Shown one piece after another: positions 1 through 7,356 of a stretch of DNA of 24,471 bases. The stretch lies in the NCBI GenBank assembly GCA_045586995.1, contig JAZNBI010000050.1:1-24471 (forward strand). Reading direction: 5' to 3'. This DNA is from JAZNBI01 sp045586995. GTDB taxonomy: Bacteria > Bacillota > Clostridia > Oscillospirales > CAG-272. Made by a program: the position numbers and the translations under genes. Below the pieces are notes generated by a model. It searched no databases. It saw only the letters and a program-made list of their open reading frames with translations, and was not told where the DNA came from. Within the stretch, counting starts at the first letter, position 1. The number at the start of each line of letters is the position of its first letter.

Positions 1-1454
1 GTGATAGAAAGAATTTCTCTGACGGCGTTGCACATTACGCTAAGCTCCTCCTTTGCGTGCTTCGAGAAGGAAACGTCCTTGTCCTTCATTTCCTCAAAGG
101 ACTCCGCCAAATTTACGGCGTGGTCGGAAATTCTCTCGAAATCTCCGAGTATATGTAAAAGCTTTGTGTTGTCAACGCTATCCTTTTTCGACAGCGCGCC
201 TTCGGACAGCTTTACGAGATAGGAACCTATTTCATCCTCATAAATATCAACTCTGTCCTCTGCATCTCGAATCTCGCCTATAAGCTTTGTGTCATATTTT
301 TCAAACAGCTGCATTGCTTTGTTAAACGAACCTATCGAAAGCTCGCTCATTCGGCAAGTAACCGTTCTCGCGTTTTCAATAGCGACCGACGGAGTTTTAA
401 GCAAACGCTCATCGAGCATAGCGGTAAACTCGTCGCCTTTTTTATCATTTCCTTTTATCGTCAGGTTGGCAAGCTTTTCGAGCAACTTTGTAAACGGCCA
501 CATAAGTCCGACCGCCAGGAATTTAAATATCGTGTGAGTTGCGGCGATACCCCACATATTGATAGTGGTGTTGTTGGCAAGCGTGAATATGTCGAACACG
601 CCCGTGATACGCAAAACCCAACCGATAAGATAATACATAGAAAGCCAGAATACTACGCCGATAATATTAAAGTAAAGATGAGCTACAGCAGTACGCTTAC
701 CGTTTTTATTGGCGCCGATAGAAGAGATCATAGCGGTTACACACGTGCCTATGTTTTGTCCGAGGATTATAGGTATAGCAGTTCCGAAGGAAATAGCACC
801 CGTGACCGAAAGTGCTTGCAAAATTCCGATAGATGCGGACGAGGATTGCACAATGGCAGTTAAAACCGTTCCCGCAAGTACGCCTAATATCGGATTGTTG
901 AAAAGGAGCAGGATCTTTGTGAATTCGGCATTGTCCTTAAGTCCGACAACCGCGTCGGACATAAGAGTCATGCCGACCATAAGTATCGAAAAGCCCATTA
1001 AAATCGAGCCGAGGTCTTTTTTCTTTTCGCTTTTCGAGAACATAACAAAGCAAATACCTATCAGTGCAAGGATAGGCATCCAGGCGTCCGGCTTAAGATA
1101 ATTTAAAAAAGCAGTGGCATCTGCTCCGCCGTCAATACCGTTGAGCGCCGTGAGCCAAGCGGTGACCGCAGTGCCGACGTTCGCGCCCATAATTACGCTG
1201 ATGGCTTGTGACAGGAGCATTGACCCCGAGTTTACAAAGCCGACCACCATAACTGTCGTGGCAGACGAGGATTGTATAATAGCGGTAACAACAAGCCCGA
1301 GTAAAAAACCTTTGATTTTACTTGAGGTAAGGTTGCCGAGAATGGTTTTCAACTTTCTTCCTGCGCTTTTTTTGAGGCCGTTACCCATAACGTCCATTCC
1401 GTACAGGAAGAGAGCCAAGCCGCAAATTAAGGTTAATATTTCAAAAATACCCAT
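1..1454 (-). CDS. Na/Pi cotransporter family protein with C-terminal PhoU-like domain (partial, 3' end missing)
   Basis: Reading the minus strand from ATG 1454-1452 gives 484 residues with no stop before the window edge, so the C-terminus is missing. A good ribosome binding site (GGAAGG) lies just upstream. The N-terminal membrane half carries the two QSSSA repeats that mark the Na_Pi_cotrans (PF02690) family, at about residues 61-67 and 203-207, each inside hydrophobic helices. From about residue 345 the protein becomes a charged helical region with ERISDHAVNLAE at about 440-451, typical of PhoU-like domains fused to this family. Family knowledge suggests Na+-coupled uptake of phosphate at the cytoplasmic membrane, though substrates of many bacterial members are untested. 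It has its own promoter and is transcribed separately from the holin-like genes behind it. The family assignment is secure and the substrate is inferred. Confidence 0.93.
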   Translation of the reverse strand, partial: MGIFEILTLICGLALFLYGMDVMGNGLKKSAGRKLKTILGNLTSSKIKGFLLGLVVTAIIQSSSATTVMVVGFVNSGSMLLSQAISVIMGANVGTAVTAWLTALNGIDGGADATAFLNYLKPDAWMPILALIGICFVMFSKSEKKKDLGSILMGFSILMVGMTLMSDAVVGLKDNAEFTKILLLFNNPILGVLAGTVLTAIVQSSSASIGILQALSVTGAISFGTAIPIILGQNIGTCVTAMISSIGANKNGKRTAVAHLYFNIIGVVFWLSMYYLIGWVLRITGVFDIFTLANNTTINMWGIAATHTIFKFLAVGLMWPFTKLLEKLANLTIKGNDKKGDEFTAMLDERLLKTPSVAIENARTVTCRMSELSIGSFNKAMQLFEKYDTKLIGEIRDAEDRVDIYEDEIGSYLVKLSEGALSKKDSVDNTKLLHILGDFERISDHAVNLAESFEEMKDKDVSFSKHAKEELSVMCNAVREILSI

Positions 1455-1553
1455 TTTTTCCTTCCCGCCACTATCTTGTGGCACACACGCATAAAACGCG
1501 GTTTTCTTTTAAAATATAATAAATTTTTCAAAAAGCCCAAATATATTCATTAT

Positions 1554-1583
1554 ATTATAACATTTAACGACACGTTTTGTCAA
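1554..1583 (-). promoter_or_regulatory. Sigma-A promoter of the Na/Pi cotransporter
   Basis: On the minus strand TTGACA (1583-1578) and TATAAT (1559-1554) are both perfect consensus hexamers, separated by 18 bp. They lie about 100 bp upstream of the start codon at 1454. Nothing else in the 1455-1638 gap looks like a gene. Confidence 0.75.
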
Positions 1584-1638
1584 TCTTTATTTTATCCGCT
1601 GCTTTTATTGAGCGCATATTTCTATAAATCGTTAGAAC

Positions 1639-1687
1639 AATACAAAGCCCGTACCGCGCAAATAACGCGCGGTACGGGCTTTGTATT
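1639..1687 (-). terminator. Rho-independent terminator after the holin-like pair
   Basis: A perfect 21-bp inverted repeat (1639-1659 and 1667-1687) has a 7-nt loop. The stem core is GC-rich and its ends are AT-rich. It starts 4 bp beyond the holin-like stop codon and lies upstream of the transporter promoter, so it separates the two minus-strand units. The T-rich flanks make it potentially bidirectional. Confidence 0.8.
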
Positions 1688-1690
1688 TCA

Positions 1691-1921
1691 TTATTTTTCG
1701 TTTTCTTTTTTCTCGGCAGGTGTTATATCGGTTGGCTTTTTTTCGGTGTCAACGTATGCCTCGGCCAAAATATAGGCAATCAGCACTCCTGCAGCGGTGA
1801 TAACGGCTATGATCTGCTCGGTTGTTATAGAGTCGCAGCCGAATGCGGCACACAGTGCGCTTACCACGCCTACGATTGCAGCCCAAAATTTACGGCTGCT
1901 GAGCTTTTCTTTAAGCTTCAT
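1691..1921 (-). CDS. Phage-type holin-like small membrane protein
   Basis: This is a 76-residue protein starting at ATG 1921-1919, preceded by AAAGGAG at good spacing; the frame is open further upstream but that part has no better start. The sequence has a short basic N-terminus (KLKEKLSSRKFW), two hydrophobic segments (about residues 11-25 and 32-49) separated by a short polar turn, and a highly charged Lys/Glu-rich C-terminus. That is the usual layout of small phage holins, and the SRKFWAAIVG start resembles holin-like proteins from Clostridia phages. Holins make holes in the cytoplasmic membrane that release endolysin, but no endolysin gene is present here. Its start overlaps the end of the upstream coiled-coil gene by 11 bp, so the two are translationally coupled. 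The holin role is inferred from layout. Confidence 0.6.
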   Translation of the reverse strand: MKLKEKLSSRKFWAAIVGVVSALCAAFGCDSITTEQIIAVITAAGVLIAYILAEAYVDTEKKPTDITPAEKKENEK

Positions 1922-2204
1922 CTTGATTTTCTCCTTTTGATATTTTGAATTTTTTAAATCGTTTTTCTTTCGTCGGCGGGGGCTGGATAATTCTTTCTTC
2001 AAGCTTTACAATTCTTTGCTCGTGGTCGGAAAGACGGTCGCCGAACAGCTCGTTCTTGCCCGATTGCTTTTCCATATAAGCTTTTAATTCCTTAACGGCT
2101 GACTCCAGCGCGGTCAATGCTCGGTTTACATTGACAACCACCTTCATAACGCCGATAAAAGCCGATATAATGGTAAAAAAGCCGACGGTTATTTCCCATG
2201 TCAT
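1911..2204 (-). CDS. Small membrane-anchored coiled-coil protein, XhlA-like phage partner of a holin
   Basis: This 97-residue protein starts at ATG 2204-2202 behind AAAAGGAG. An N-terminal hydrophobic segment (about residues 3-22) is followed by an amphipathic helix with heptad-like leucines (ALTALESAVKELKAYMEK, then LSDHEQRIVKLEERI), so it is probably a membrane-anchored coiled coil. The C-terminus is very basic. The size, topology and position directly before a holin-like gene match the XhlA/XhlB pairing seen in Bacillus prophage PBSX; sequence-level homology to XhlA is not certain. No capsid, tail or lysin genes flank it, so it is either a domesticated cassette or a prophage remnant. The divergent spoIIIA promoter lies upstream. 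Confidence 0.55.
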   Translation of the reverse strand: MTWEITVGFFTIISAFIGVMKVVVNVNRALTALESAVKELKAYMEKQSGKNELFGDRLSDHEQRIVKLEERIIQPPPTKEKRFKKFKISKGENQDEA

Positions 2205-2296
2205 TTTTTCTCCTTTTCGGCATTTTCCGATATCCCGACAGAATTTTAACATTTTTCGAATTCCTGCGGCTGACGACTTTTTGTCCTTGAAAGCCG

Positions 2297-2325
2297 TCAT
2301 AAAATTAAGACAAGCATAATATAAT
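2297..2325 (+). promoter_or_regulatory. Candidate sigma-E promoter of the spoIIIA operon
   Basis: TCATAAA (2297-2303) is followed after 14 bp by AATATAAT (2318-2325). The Bacillus sigma-E consensus is KMATATT, 14-15 bp, CATAYAHT; this site matches 5 of 7 and 7 of 8 positions. No convincing sigma-A -35 sits upstream of the same -10. The predicted start point near 2332 lies beyond the alternative GTG at 2330, which supports the GTG at 2357 as the spoIIIAA start. Confidence 0.5.
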
Positions 2326-2356
2326 AGCGGTGAAAAGACAAAAGAAGGGTGATAGT

Positions 2357-3301
2357 GTGAAAAGTATTGTAATTAACGATATAAAAGAAAAGCCCTTGCC
2401 AAGTTCGCTTTGCGAGCTGCTTCCTGCGCGACTTTGCCGAGCTGTTGACGAGCTCTGGACGAGGCGTGGGCTCATCAGCAGCGCGGAGGAGCTTCGTCTG
2501 CACGCAAACAAGCGCGCGTTTTTGGTTTTGGGCGGCGAAAATATTATGACCGACGTCGTGCTTGAGCAAAACGAGATAAATTCGGTCGTGTCGAAGATGT
2601 GTCAGGGCTCACTTTATGCATACGGCGACACTATTAATCAAGGATATATTGTGTTAAAGGACGGAATGCGCGTCGGTATTTGCGGGCGCGCGGCATATTC
2701 GGAGGGGAAAATAATCGGCGTGTACGACATAAGCTCGCTGTGTATTCGAATCCCGCGCCGCTTGTACGCTGACGGCTCGTATATATGCTCTTTGCTGCGC
2801 AATCGGAGCGAGGGCGTCAGGGGCGTGTTGATCTATTCGCCGCCGGGAGAGGGTAAGACCACTCTTCTTCGCAGTGTTGCCGAAAAAATGTCGAGTGGAA
2901 AGGATGCTCTGCGCGTTTGTGTTGTCGATACACGCGGAGAGCTTGGAATGTCGCTTACCTCCCCGCTCCTTTGCGTTGAGATACTTTCGGGATATTCCAA
3001 AAAGTTGGGCGTTGAAATTTCAGCGCGTACACTGAATGCTCAGCTTATTGTTTGCGACGAGATAGGGGACAGCTCGGAGGCGTCCGCGATCTGCGAGGCG
3101 CACGGATGCGGCGTTCCGCTGGTAGCCAGCGCGCACGCGTCAAGCGTGGAGGAGCTTTTGGCGCGTCCCGGAATTGCTATGCTTCACCGCGCGGGAATTT
3201 TTAAATATTACGTGGGGATCCGCCGCGCCGAAAGCGTAAAGAACACTGCCGCATTTTACTATGAATTGACAGAGAGAAAAAATGTTGACACTATACGCTG
3301 A
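2357..3301 (+). CDS. spoIIIAA: Stage III sporulation protein AA (ATPase)
   Basis: This is a 314-residue cytoplasmic P-loop ATPase of the secretion-ATPase type that is thought to energise the SpoIIIA-SpoIIQ feeding channel between mother cell and forespore. GTG 2357 is chosen because AGAAGGGTGAT sits right before it and the in-frame GTG at 2330 lies at or before the predicted transcript start. Walker A is SPPGEGKTT (residues 161-169, Lys167), with Ser where Gly is common. Walker B is LIVCDE (230-235). The length fits the family (about 305-340 residues). It is the first gene of the operon, and its end overlaps spoIIIAB by 20 bp. The identity is supported both by sequence and by the seven following spoIIIA genes in canonical order. 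Confidence 0.96.
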   Translation: MKSIVINDIKEKPLPSSLCELLPARLCRAVDELWTRRGLISSAEELRLHANKRAFLVLGGENIMTDVVLEQNEINSVVSKMCQGSLYAYGDTINQGYIVLKDGMRVGICGRAAYSEGKIIGVYDISSLCIRIPRRLYADGSYICSLLRNRSEGVRGVLIYSPPGEGKTTLLRSVAEKMSSGKDALRVCVVDTRGELGMSLTSPLLCVEILSGYSKKLGVEISARTLNAQLIVCDEIGDSSEASAICEAHGCGVPLVASAHASSVEELLARPGIAMLHRAGIFKYYVGIRRAESVKNTAAFYYELTERKNVDTIR

Positions 3302-3788
3302 GCTTGCGGGAGCTTTGCTGATACTGATCAGCGGAATCAGCATAAGCATAGAAATAAATCGCATCGACGAGAAAAATTTGCGCCAAACCGAGGCGTTTAT
3401 CGCGCTCTTGCGCCATATAAGAAAGCAGATAGACTGCTTTTGTACGCCTATAGGAGAAATACTTGCGAGCTGCGACGAAAGGATTCTCATGGATTGCGGA
3501 TGTACGGCGGAATATGCAAAAGGTTTGGGTAATGATAATGCTTTCGCAAGCTTATTGATAGGATGTCCCGAATATGACAGGGGAGAAGGGCTTTTTGAAA
3601 TACTGCGCTCGTTTGAGTCCGAGCTTGGTAAGAGCTATCGCGGGGAGCAGCTCAGAATATGTGATTATTACATATCCCTGCTTTTGAGCCGTTCGGCAGC
3701 AATTGCCTCCGAGCTTCCCAAAAAAAAGCGGTTTACCCGCACGCTTTGTATCAGCATATCTTTGCTCGCGATTATTATTTTGCTGTAA
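3282..3788 (+). CDS. spoIIIAB: Stage III sporulation protein AB
   Basis: This 168-residue protein has an N-terminal hydrophobic segment (about residues 5-23), a long soluble helical middle part and a C-terminal membrane helix ending in LLAIIILL. That is the layout of SpoIIIAB, which structurally resembles GspF/PilC-type inner-membrane platform proteins of secretion machines. Its ATG lies inside spoIIIAA (20-bp overlap) behind GAGAG, so translation is coupled. The length is normal for the family (about 170). The assignment rests on size, topology, the CNRQ-like N-terminal region (INRIDEKNLRQTEAFIALLRHIR) and strict gene order. Confidence 0.93.
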   Translation: MLTLYAELAGALLILISGISISIEINRIDEKNLRQTEAFIALLRHIRKQIDCFCTPIGEILASCDERILMDCGCTAEYAKGLGNDNAFASLLIGCPEYDRGEGLFEILRSFESELGKSYRGEQLRICDYYISLLLSRSAAIASELPKKKRFTRTLCISISLLAIIILL

Positions 3789-3800
3789 GGAAGGAAGAAT

Positions 3801-3995
3801 ATGGACGTAGGTTTAATTTTAAAGGTTGCGGGAACGGGACTTCTTGTCGCGGTATCCGTGCAGATATTGAATAAAACGGGACGTGACGAACAGGCAATGC
3901 TTGCAATTATATCGGGGCTTGTAGTGGTTTTGCTTATGCTTGTGGGCGAGATCGGCGAGCTTTTTGACACGGTGCGGGATATTTTCGGATTTTAA
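3801..3995 (+). CDS. spoIIIAC: Stage III sporulation protein AC
   Basis: This small two-helix membrane protein has 64 residues, the size typical of SpoIIIAC. The start ATG 3801 follows GGAAGGAAG. Two hydrophobic segments (about 5-22 and 31-49) flank a polar loop with the characteristic NKTGRDEQA, then a conserved GEIGELFDTVRDIFGF tail. SpoIIIAC and SpoIIIAD are related membrane proteins of the mother-cell membrane and contribute to the SpoIIIA complex. The gap to spoIIIAB is 12 bp and to spoIIIAD 4 bp. Confidence 0.96.
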   Translation: MDVGLILKVAGTGLLVAVSVQILNKTGRDEQAMLAIISGLVVVLLMLVGEIGELFDTVRDIFGF

Positions 3996-3999
3996 CGGT

Positions 4000-4383
4000 A
4001 TGGATAGCGTTAAAATTTGCGCGCTCGGGTTGATCTGCGCGCTGTTGATTACTATTGTAAAGCAGTTTCGCGCCGAATTTTCGATACCCGTGAAGCTTGC
4101 CGCGTTCGTTATCCTTTTTGGCATAGGTATCGGAATGTTATACCCGATTTTTAATTGGATCGAGGATCTTATGAATATCGTGGGGTTTGCTAAATACGGC
4201 ACGGTTTTGCTGAAGGCGCTCGGAATCGCGTTACTTTCGCAAATTTGCGCCGATATATGCCGCGACTGCGGGGAAAGCAGCGTGGCGTCGGGAGTTGAGT
4301 TTGCGGGAAAGCTCGAAATACTTATACTTTGTCTTCCGCTTATTGTGGAAATTTTTGAAATCGCGGAGGTTTTTTTGCGTTGA
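4000..4383 (+). CDS. spoIIIAD: Stage III sporulation protein AD
   Basis: This is a 127-residue multi-helix membrane protein. ATG 4000 is chosen, 4 bp after the spoIIIAC stop; a frame open to 3940 would read through spoIIIAC and is unlikely. No strong ribosome site precedes it, so coupling to spoIIIAC is likely. Hydrophobic segments occur at about residues 5-18, 30-48, 72-88 and 103-122. The size (family about 130) and the position between AC and AE are canonical. The stop overlaps the TTG start of spoIIIAE in a TTGA overlap. Confidence 0.95.
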   Translation: MDSVKICALGLICALLITIVKQFRAEFSIPVKLAAFVILFGIGIGMLYPIFNWIEDLMNIVGFAKYGTVLLKALGIALLSQICADICRDCGESSVASGVEFAGKLEILILCLPLIVEIFEIAEVFLR

Positions 4384-5540
4384 AAAACCGATTTCGTTTT
4401 TTCTGTATCATCGTCATGCTTATAATTTTTTCGGCTCGAGTGTGTGTGCTCGCCACGCCCGAGCCCGACGTATTGCAAAGTGATGAGATCCAAGAAAAAT
4501 ATGATGAGATTTTATCGGCGCTTCCCGAGGATATTGTCGATAAACTGCCGGACGGATTCTTTTCGGACAACTTTTACGATGTTTCTCAGGCGGTGGGCGA
4601 GGCGGGCAGCTTCCGTTATATATTTGATACGATACTCGATCTGCTGGCGTTGAATATTCACGGCGCGCTCTCGCTTTTCGCCTCGATTTGCGGCTTGCTT
4701 TTTCTTTCGTCGGTGCTTGGCGCGTTGCGGAATTCGCTAACCTCTGAAACGCTTTCGGGCGCGTTGCAGCTTGTTTCTGCGGTTGCAACGGTAGGAGCGC
4801 TTATAGCGCTTCAAAACGACCAAATTTTGCTTGTATCGGATTTTTTCTTAAAGCTTCGAGTGCTTGTGGGCGCAATGCTTCCCACGATGACTGCGCTTTA
4901 CGCTATGGGCGGTAACGTTGCGGCGGCGGTATCGGCAAACGGCGCTATGTCGTTTTTTTTGGCAGTTTGCGAATTTATCTGCGAAAATATGCTTGAAGCT
5001 ACCGTGGGCGTTTGTCTTGCCTTTTCGATCGCCTGCGCCTTTGCGCCGGGTATTAATTTGAAATCGCTGTCCTCGGCGATTAAAAGGGTATTTAGCTTCT
5101 GCATAGGATTTACAATGCTCATATTTAATTTTGTGCTCGGCACACAAAGCTTGCTCGCCAAGAGCGCGGATACCCTTTCGGCTCGCACCGTTAAATTTGC
5201 CGCGGGTACGGTTATTCCGCTTGTGGGCGGCTCGATTTCCGAAACGCTCCGCACGGTAGGCGGAAGCATTGAGTATATTCGTACCGCCGTCGGTACGGGA
5301 GGAATTATTTTTGTGGCGCTTCTTATTTTGCCTACGATAATCTCACTGCTTTTGCACCGACTCTGTTTTATATCCTCTGCGGCGGTTGCCGACCTTCTCG
5401 GCTGTGAAACCGAAAGCCGATTTCTCTCCGAGATAAACGGGATATACGGCTACATATTGGCGGTCGTTTCGGTTTGCTCGGTGACGGCTGTTTTTGCGCT
5501 TACTCTGTTTGTTCGGTGTGCCTCGGCACTCGGCACGTAA
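4380..5540 (+). CDS. spoIIIAE: Stage III sporulation protein AE
   Basis: This is a 386-residue polytopic membrane protein with an N-terminal signal-like segment (KNRFRFFCIIVMLIIF, predicted cleavage after about VLA at residue 25), an acidic region, then several hydrophobic helices. It starts with TTG 4380, overlapping the spoIIIAD stop by 4 bp, with GGAGG nine bases upstream. The length matches the family (about 380-400). SpoIIIAE is a large mother-cell membrane component of the SpoIIIA-SpoIIQ channel. The sequence contains the family's Gly/Ala-rich central region (for example AMGGNVAAAVSANGAM at about 176-191). Confidence 0.95.
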   Translation: MKNRFRFFCIIVMLIIFSARVCVLATPEPDVLQSDEIQEKYDEILSALPEDIVDKLPDGFFSDNFYDVSQAVGEAGSFRYIFDTILDLLALNIHGALSLFASICGLLFLSSVLGALRNSLTSETLSGALQLVSAVATVGALIALQNDQILLVSDFFLKLRVLVGAMLPTMTALYAMGGNVAAAVSANGAMSFFLAVCEFICENMLEATVGVCLAFSIACAFAPGINLKSLSSAIKRVFSFCIGFTMLIFNFVLGTQSLLAKSADTLSARTVKFAAGTVIPLVGGSISETLRTVGGSIEYIRTAVGTGGIIFVALLILPTIISLLLHRLCFISSAAVADLLGCETESRFLSEINGIYGYILAVVSVCSVTAVFALTLFVRCASALGT

Positions 5541-5553
5541 GAAGGTGATCTTT

Positions 5554-6036
5554 ATGCGTGAATATTTATTAAACATCGTTTTTGTGGCGTTGGTAGCGGG
5601 GGTTACTCAAATGCTTGCGCCCGCCTCGGGAAAAAGCGGAATAGGTAAATATGTAAAATTTTTATCGGGCCTTTGCGTTTTGTGCGCGTTGACGCTGCCG
5701 ATTTCGGATATGTATTCCCGCATCGGCGAAATAAAGGATTACGTAGTCGAAATTTTTGATTCTGAGGTTGATTCTTACGATGAATATGATGAAATCTTTC
5801 GTGAAAATCTCGAAGCGTTGGCAAAGGATGAGCTTTGCATAAAAATTTCCTCGCTTGTGCGCGAGCGATTCGGCATTTCCGAGGACGATATTAAGGTGAA
5901 CGTAATATTCTCGGGCGAAAAGCTCAAAACGGTTGAAATTCTTCTCGGCGGCACTGCTATATTGAAAAATCCCTATGAAATTCAGTCGTACGTGTCCTCG
6001 CTCTTAAAATGTGAGGTTAACGTCGGTTTGCAATAA
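5554..6036 (+). CDS. spoIIIAF: Stage III sporulation protein AF
   Basis: This 160-residue protein starts at ATG 5554 behind GAAGGTGATC; the in-frame extension to 5494 lies inside spoIIIAE and is not used. Two N-terminal membrane helices (about residues 5-21 and 34-52) precede a soluble, partly acidic C-terminal domain. That domain ends in an RBM-like alpha/beta pattern (ERFGISEDDIKVNVIFSGEK onward) like the ring-building folds of secretion systems. Spacing after spoIIIAE is 13 bp. The gene order and topology match SpoIIIAF. Confidence 0.93.
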   Translation: MREYLLNIVFVALVAGVTQMLAPASGKSGIGKYVKFLSGLCVLCALTLPISDMYSRIGEIKDYVVEIFDSEVDSYDEYDEIFRENLEALAKDELCIKISSLVRERFGISEDDIKVNVIFSGEKLKTVEILLGGTAILKNPYEIQSYVSSLLKCEVNVGLQ

Positions 6037-6091
6037 CCGATCTGTCATTATTGAAGAAAGGACGCTTATTTAAAGCGGCAGAAAATTACAA

Positions 6092-6631
6092 ATGACACAA
6101 GAAACCAAAAAAAAGCCTGACGCGCAAAAGAAGCTTTCGGGCAAAAATTTAAAATATCTTATGCTTGCGTTCGGAGTGATTTTGGGAGTTGCGCTTCTTT
6201 TACTCGGAAATGACGGCAAGACCAAAAACACGACAGATATCGGCGAAGCACGTGATATTTTGGAATATTCAGAAATGCTTGAAGCTAAAATTACCGCGCT
6301 TTGCGAAAGCACTCTCGGCGTGGGCAAGGCATTTGTGGTGGTTACGCTGGAGGGCGGCTTTGAGGAGGTCTACGCAAAAAACGAGCTTGTTAAAAGCACC
6401 GACAACGGTATTTCCTCCGAAAAGGAATATGTGATAATCGGAAACGGTAGCTCGGCAAAAAATATTTTTATCACCGAAAAGCTTCCCACCATAAGCGGAA
6501 TCGGTATCGTGTGTGAGGGGGGCGGTAATCCGCAGGTGCAAAGACGGGTAATAGAGTTGATTTCGGCCGCCTTTGGCGTGAGCAGCTCAAAAATTTACGT
6601 TGCGGCGGGAGGAAATTACAATAATAAGTAA
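6092..6631 (+). CDS. spoIIIAG: Stage III sporulation protein AG
   Basis: This is 179 residues: a short basic cytoplasmic N-terminus, one membrane helix (about 21-39), then a soluble domain placed between the mother cell and forespore membranes. In Bacillus SpoIIIAG builds a large ring in this space. The C-terminal half carries the family pattern GIGIVCEGGGNPQVQRRVIELISAAFG (in pieces, from about residue 135), a ring-building motif region. Translation starts at ATG 6092; there is no strong Shine-Dalgarno directly in front and an in-frame TAA at 6071 prevents an earlier start. The 55-bp gap after spoIIIAF is the widest but one within the operon. Confidence 0.95.
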   Translation: MTQETKKKPDAQKKLSGKNLKYLMLAFGVILGVALLLLGNDGKTKNTTDIGEARDILEYSEMLEAKITALCESTLGVGKAFVVVTLEGGFEEVYAKNELVKSTDNGISSEKEYVIIGNGSSAKNIFITEKLPTISGIGIVCEGGGNPQVQRRVIELISAAFGVSSSKIYVAAGGNYNNK

Positions 6632-6688
6632 TAATTTGGTATCGGCTAAAATATATATACATTGAAAACTAAATTGGAGGATAAATTC

Positions 6689-7243
6689 ATGGTAATGCAA
6701 AAACAAATAGGAACGCTCAAGGAATTTATGTCGAGCGTAGGCAAACGCGGTTGGATAGTTGTAGGCGCTATCGTTTTGATCGGAATGGCGGTATGGCTTA
6801 ATTTTGCGCTTTTCTCAGGGCAGGCGGGCAACCCCGACGGCGGATATGAGACACCTTCGGGAAGCGATGCTTCTCAGGGAGATGCACTTGATGATGTTTC
6901 GGCATATTTTTCAACCACAGCAGTAAGCCGTCAACGCGCAAGAGATGAGGCGCTTGAGGTTTTACAGTCGGTGGTCGACAATGAAAACGCCGATCAGGCA
7001 TCTAAGAATCAGGCAATAGCCGACATCTCTGCTTTGGCAGCCGATATGAATGCCGAGGCAAACATCGAAACGCTCATAAAAGCGAAGGGATTTGAGGAAT
7101 GTGTTGCGGTTATCAACGGCGATAATATCAGTATCGTGTTGAAAAGCGAGGGTATTCTGCCCAACCAAATTTCGCAAATCAACGAGATAGTCTATGAGCA
7201 AGCAAACATAAAGCCGAGCAATATCCGTATAATTGAAAAATAA
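6689..7243 (+). CDS. spoIIIAH: Stage III sporulation protein AH
   Basis: This is a 184-residue single-pass protein with a membrane helix at about residues 22-42, a low-complexity linker rich in Gly, Ser, Asp and Ala, and a C-terminal alpha/beta domain related to YscJ/FliF ring proteins. That domain binds forespore SpoIIQ in Bacillus. ATG 6689 is chosen because TTGGAGG lies 8 bp upstream; an in-frame TTG at 6662 has no such site. The end of the protein (INEIVYEQANIKPSNIRIIE) is characteristic of the family. It is the last gene of the operon and is followed within about 15 bp by a strong terminator. Confidence 0.95.
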   Translation: MVMQKQIGTLKEFMSSVGKRGWIVVGAIVLIGMAVWLNFALFSGQAGNPDGGYETPSGSDASQGDALDDVSAYFSTTAVSRQRARDEALEVLQSVVDNENADQASKNQAIADISALAADMNAEANIETLIKAKGFEECVAVINGDNISIVLKSEGILPNQISQINEIVYEQANIKPSNIRIIEK

Positions 7244-7258
7244 ACCGTACAACCGAAA

Positions 7259-7309
7259 AAACGGGCTGTTGGCAATGCGTAAAGCGCAGAGCAACAGCCC
7301 GTTGGTTAT
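7259..7309. terminator. Bidirectional terminator between spoIIIAH and the DUF4037 gene
   Basis: AACGGGCTGTTG (7260-7271) pairs with CAACAGCCCGTT (7292-7303) across a 20-nt loop. On the minus strand the stem runs into TTTTTT, and on the plus strand into GGTTATTTATTT. It can end both the spoIIIA transcript and the converging DUF4037 transcript. Confidence 0.8.
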
Positions 7310-7356
7310 TTATTTGCGGGATAAGGATTTTGGTTATTTTCGGGATCTTTTTTTAA

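Noticed and set aside
3819..4493. 224-codon minus-strand frame under spoIIIAC-AE
   Set aside because: It is antisense to three well-supported spoIIIA genes with no start signals of its own.
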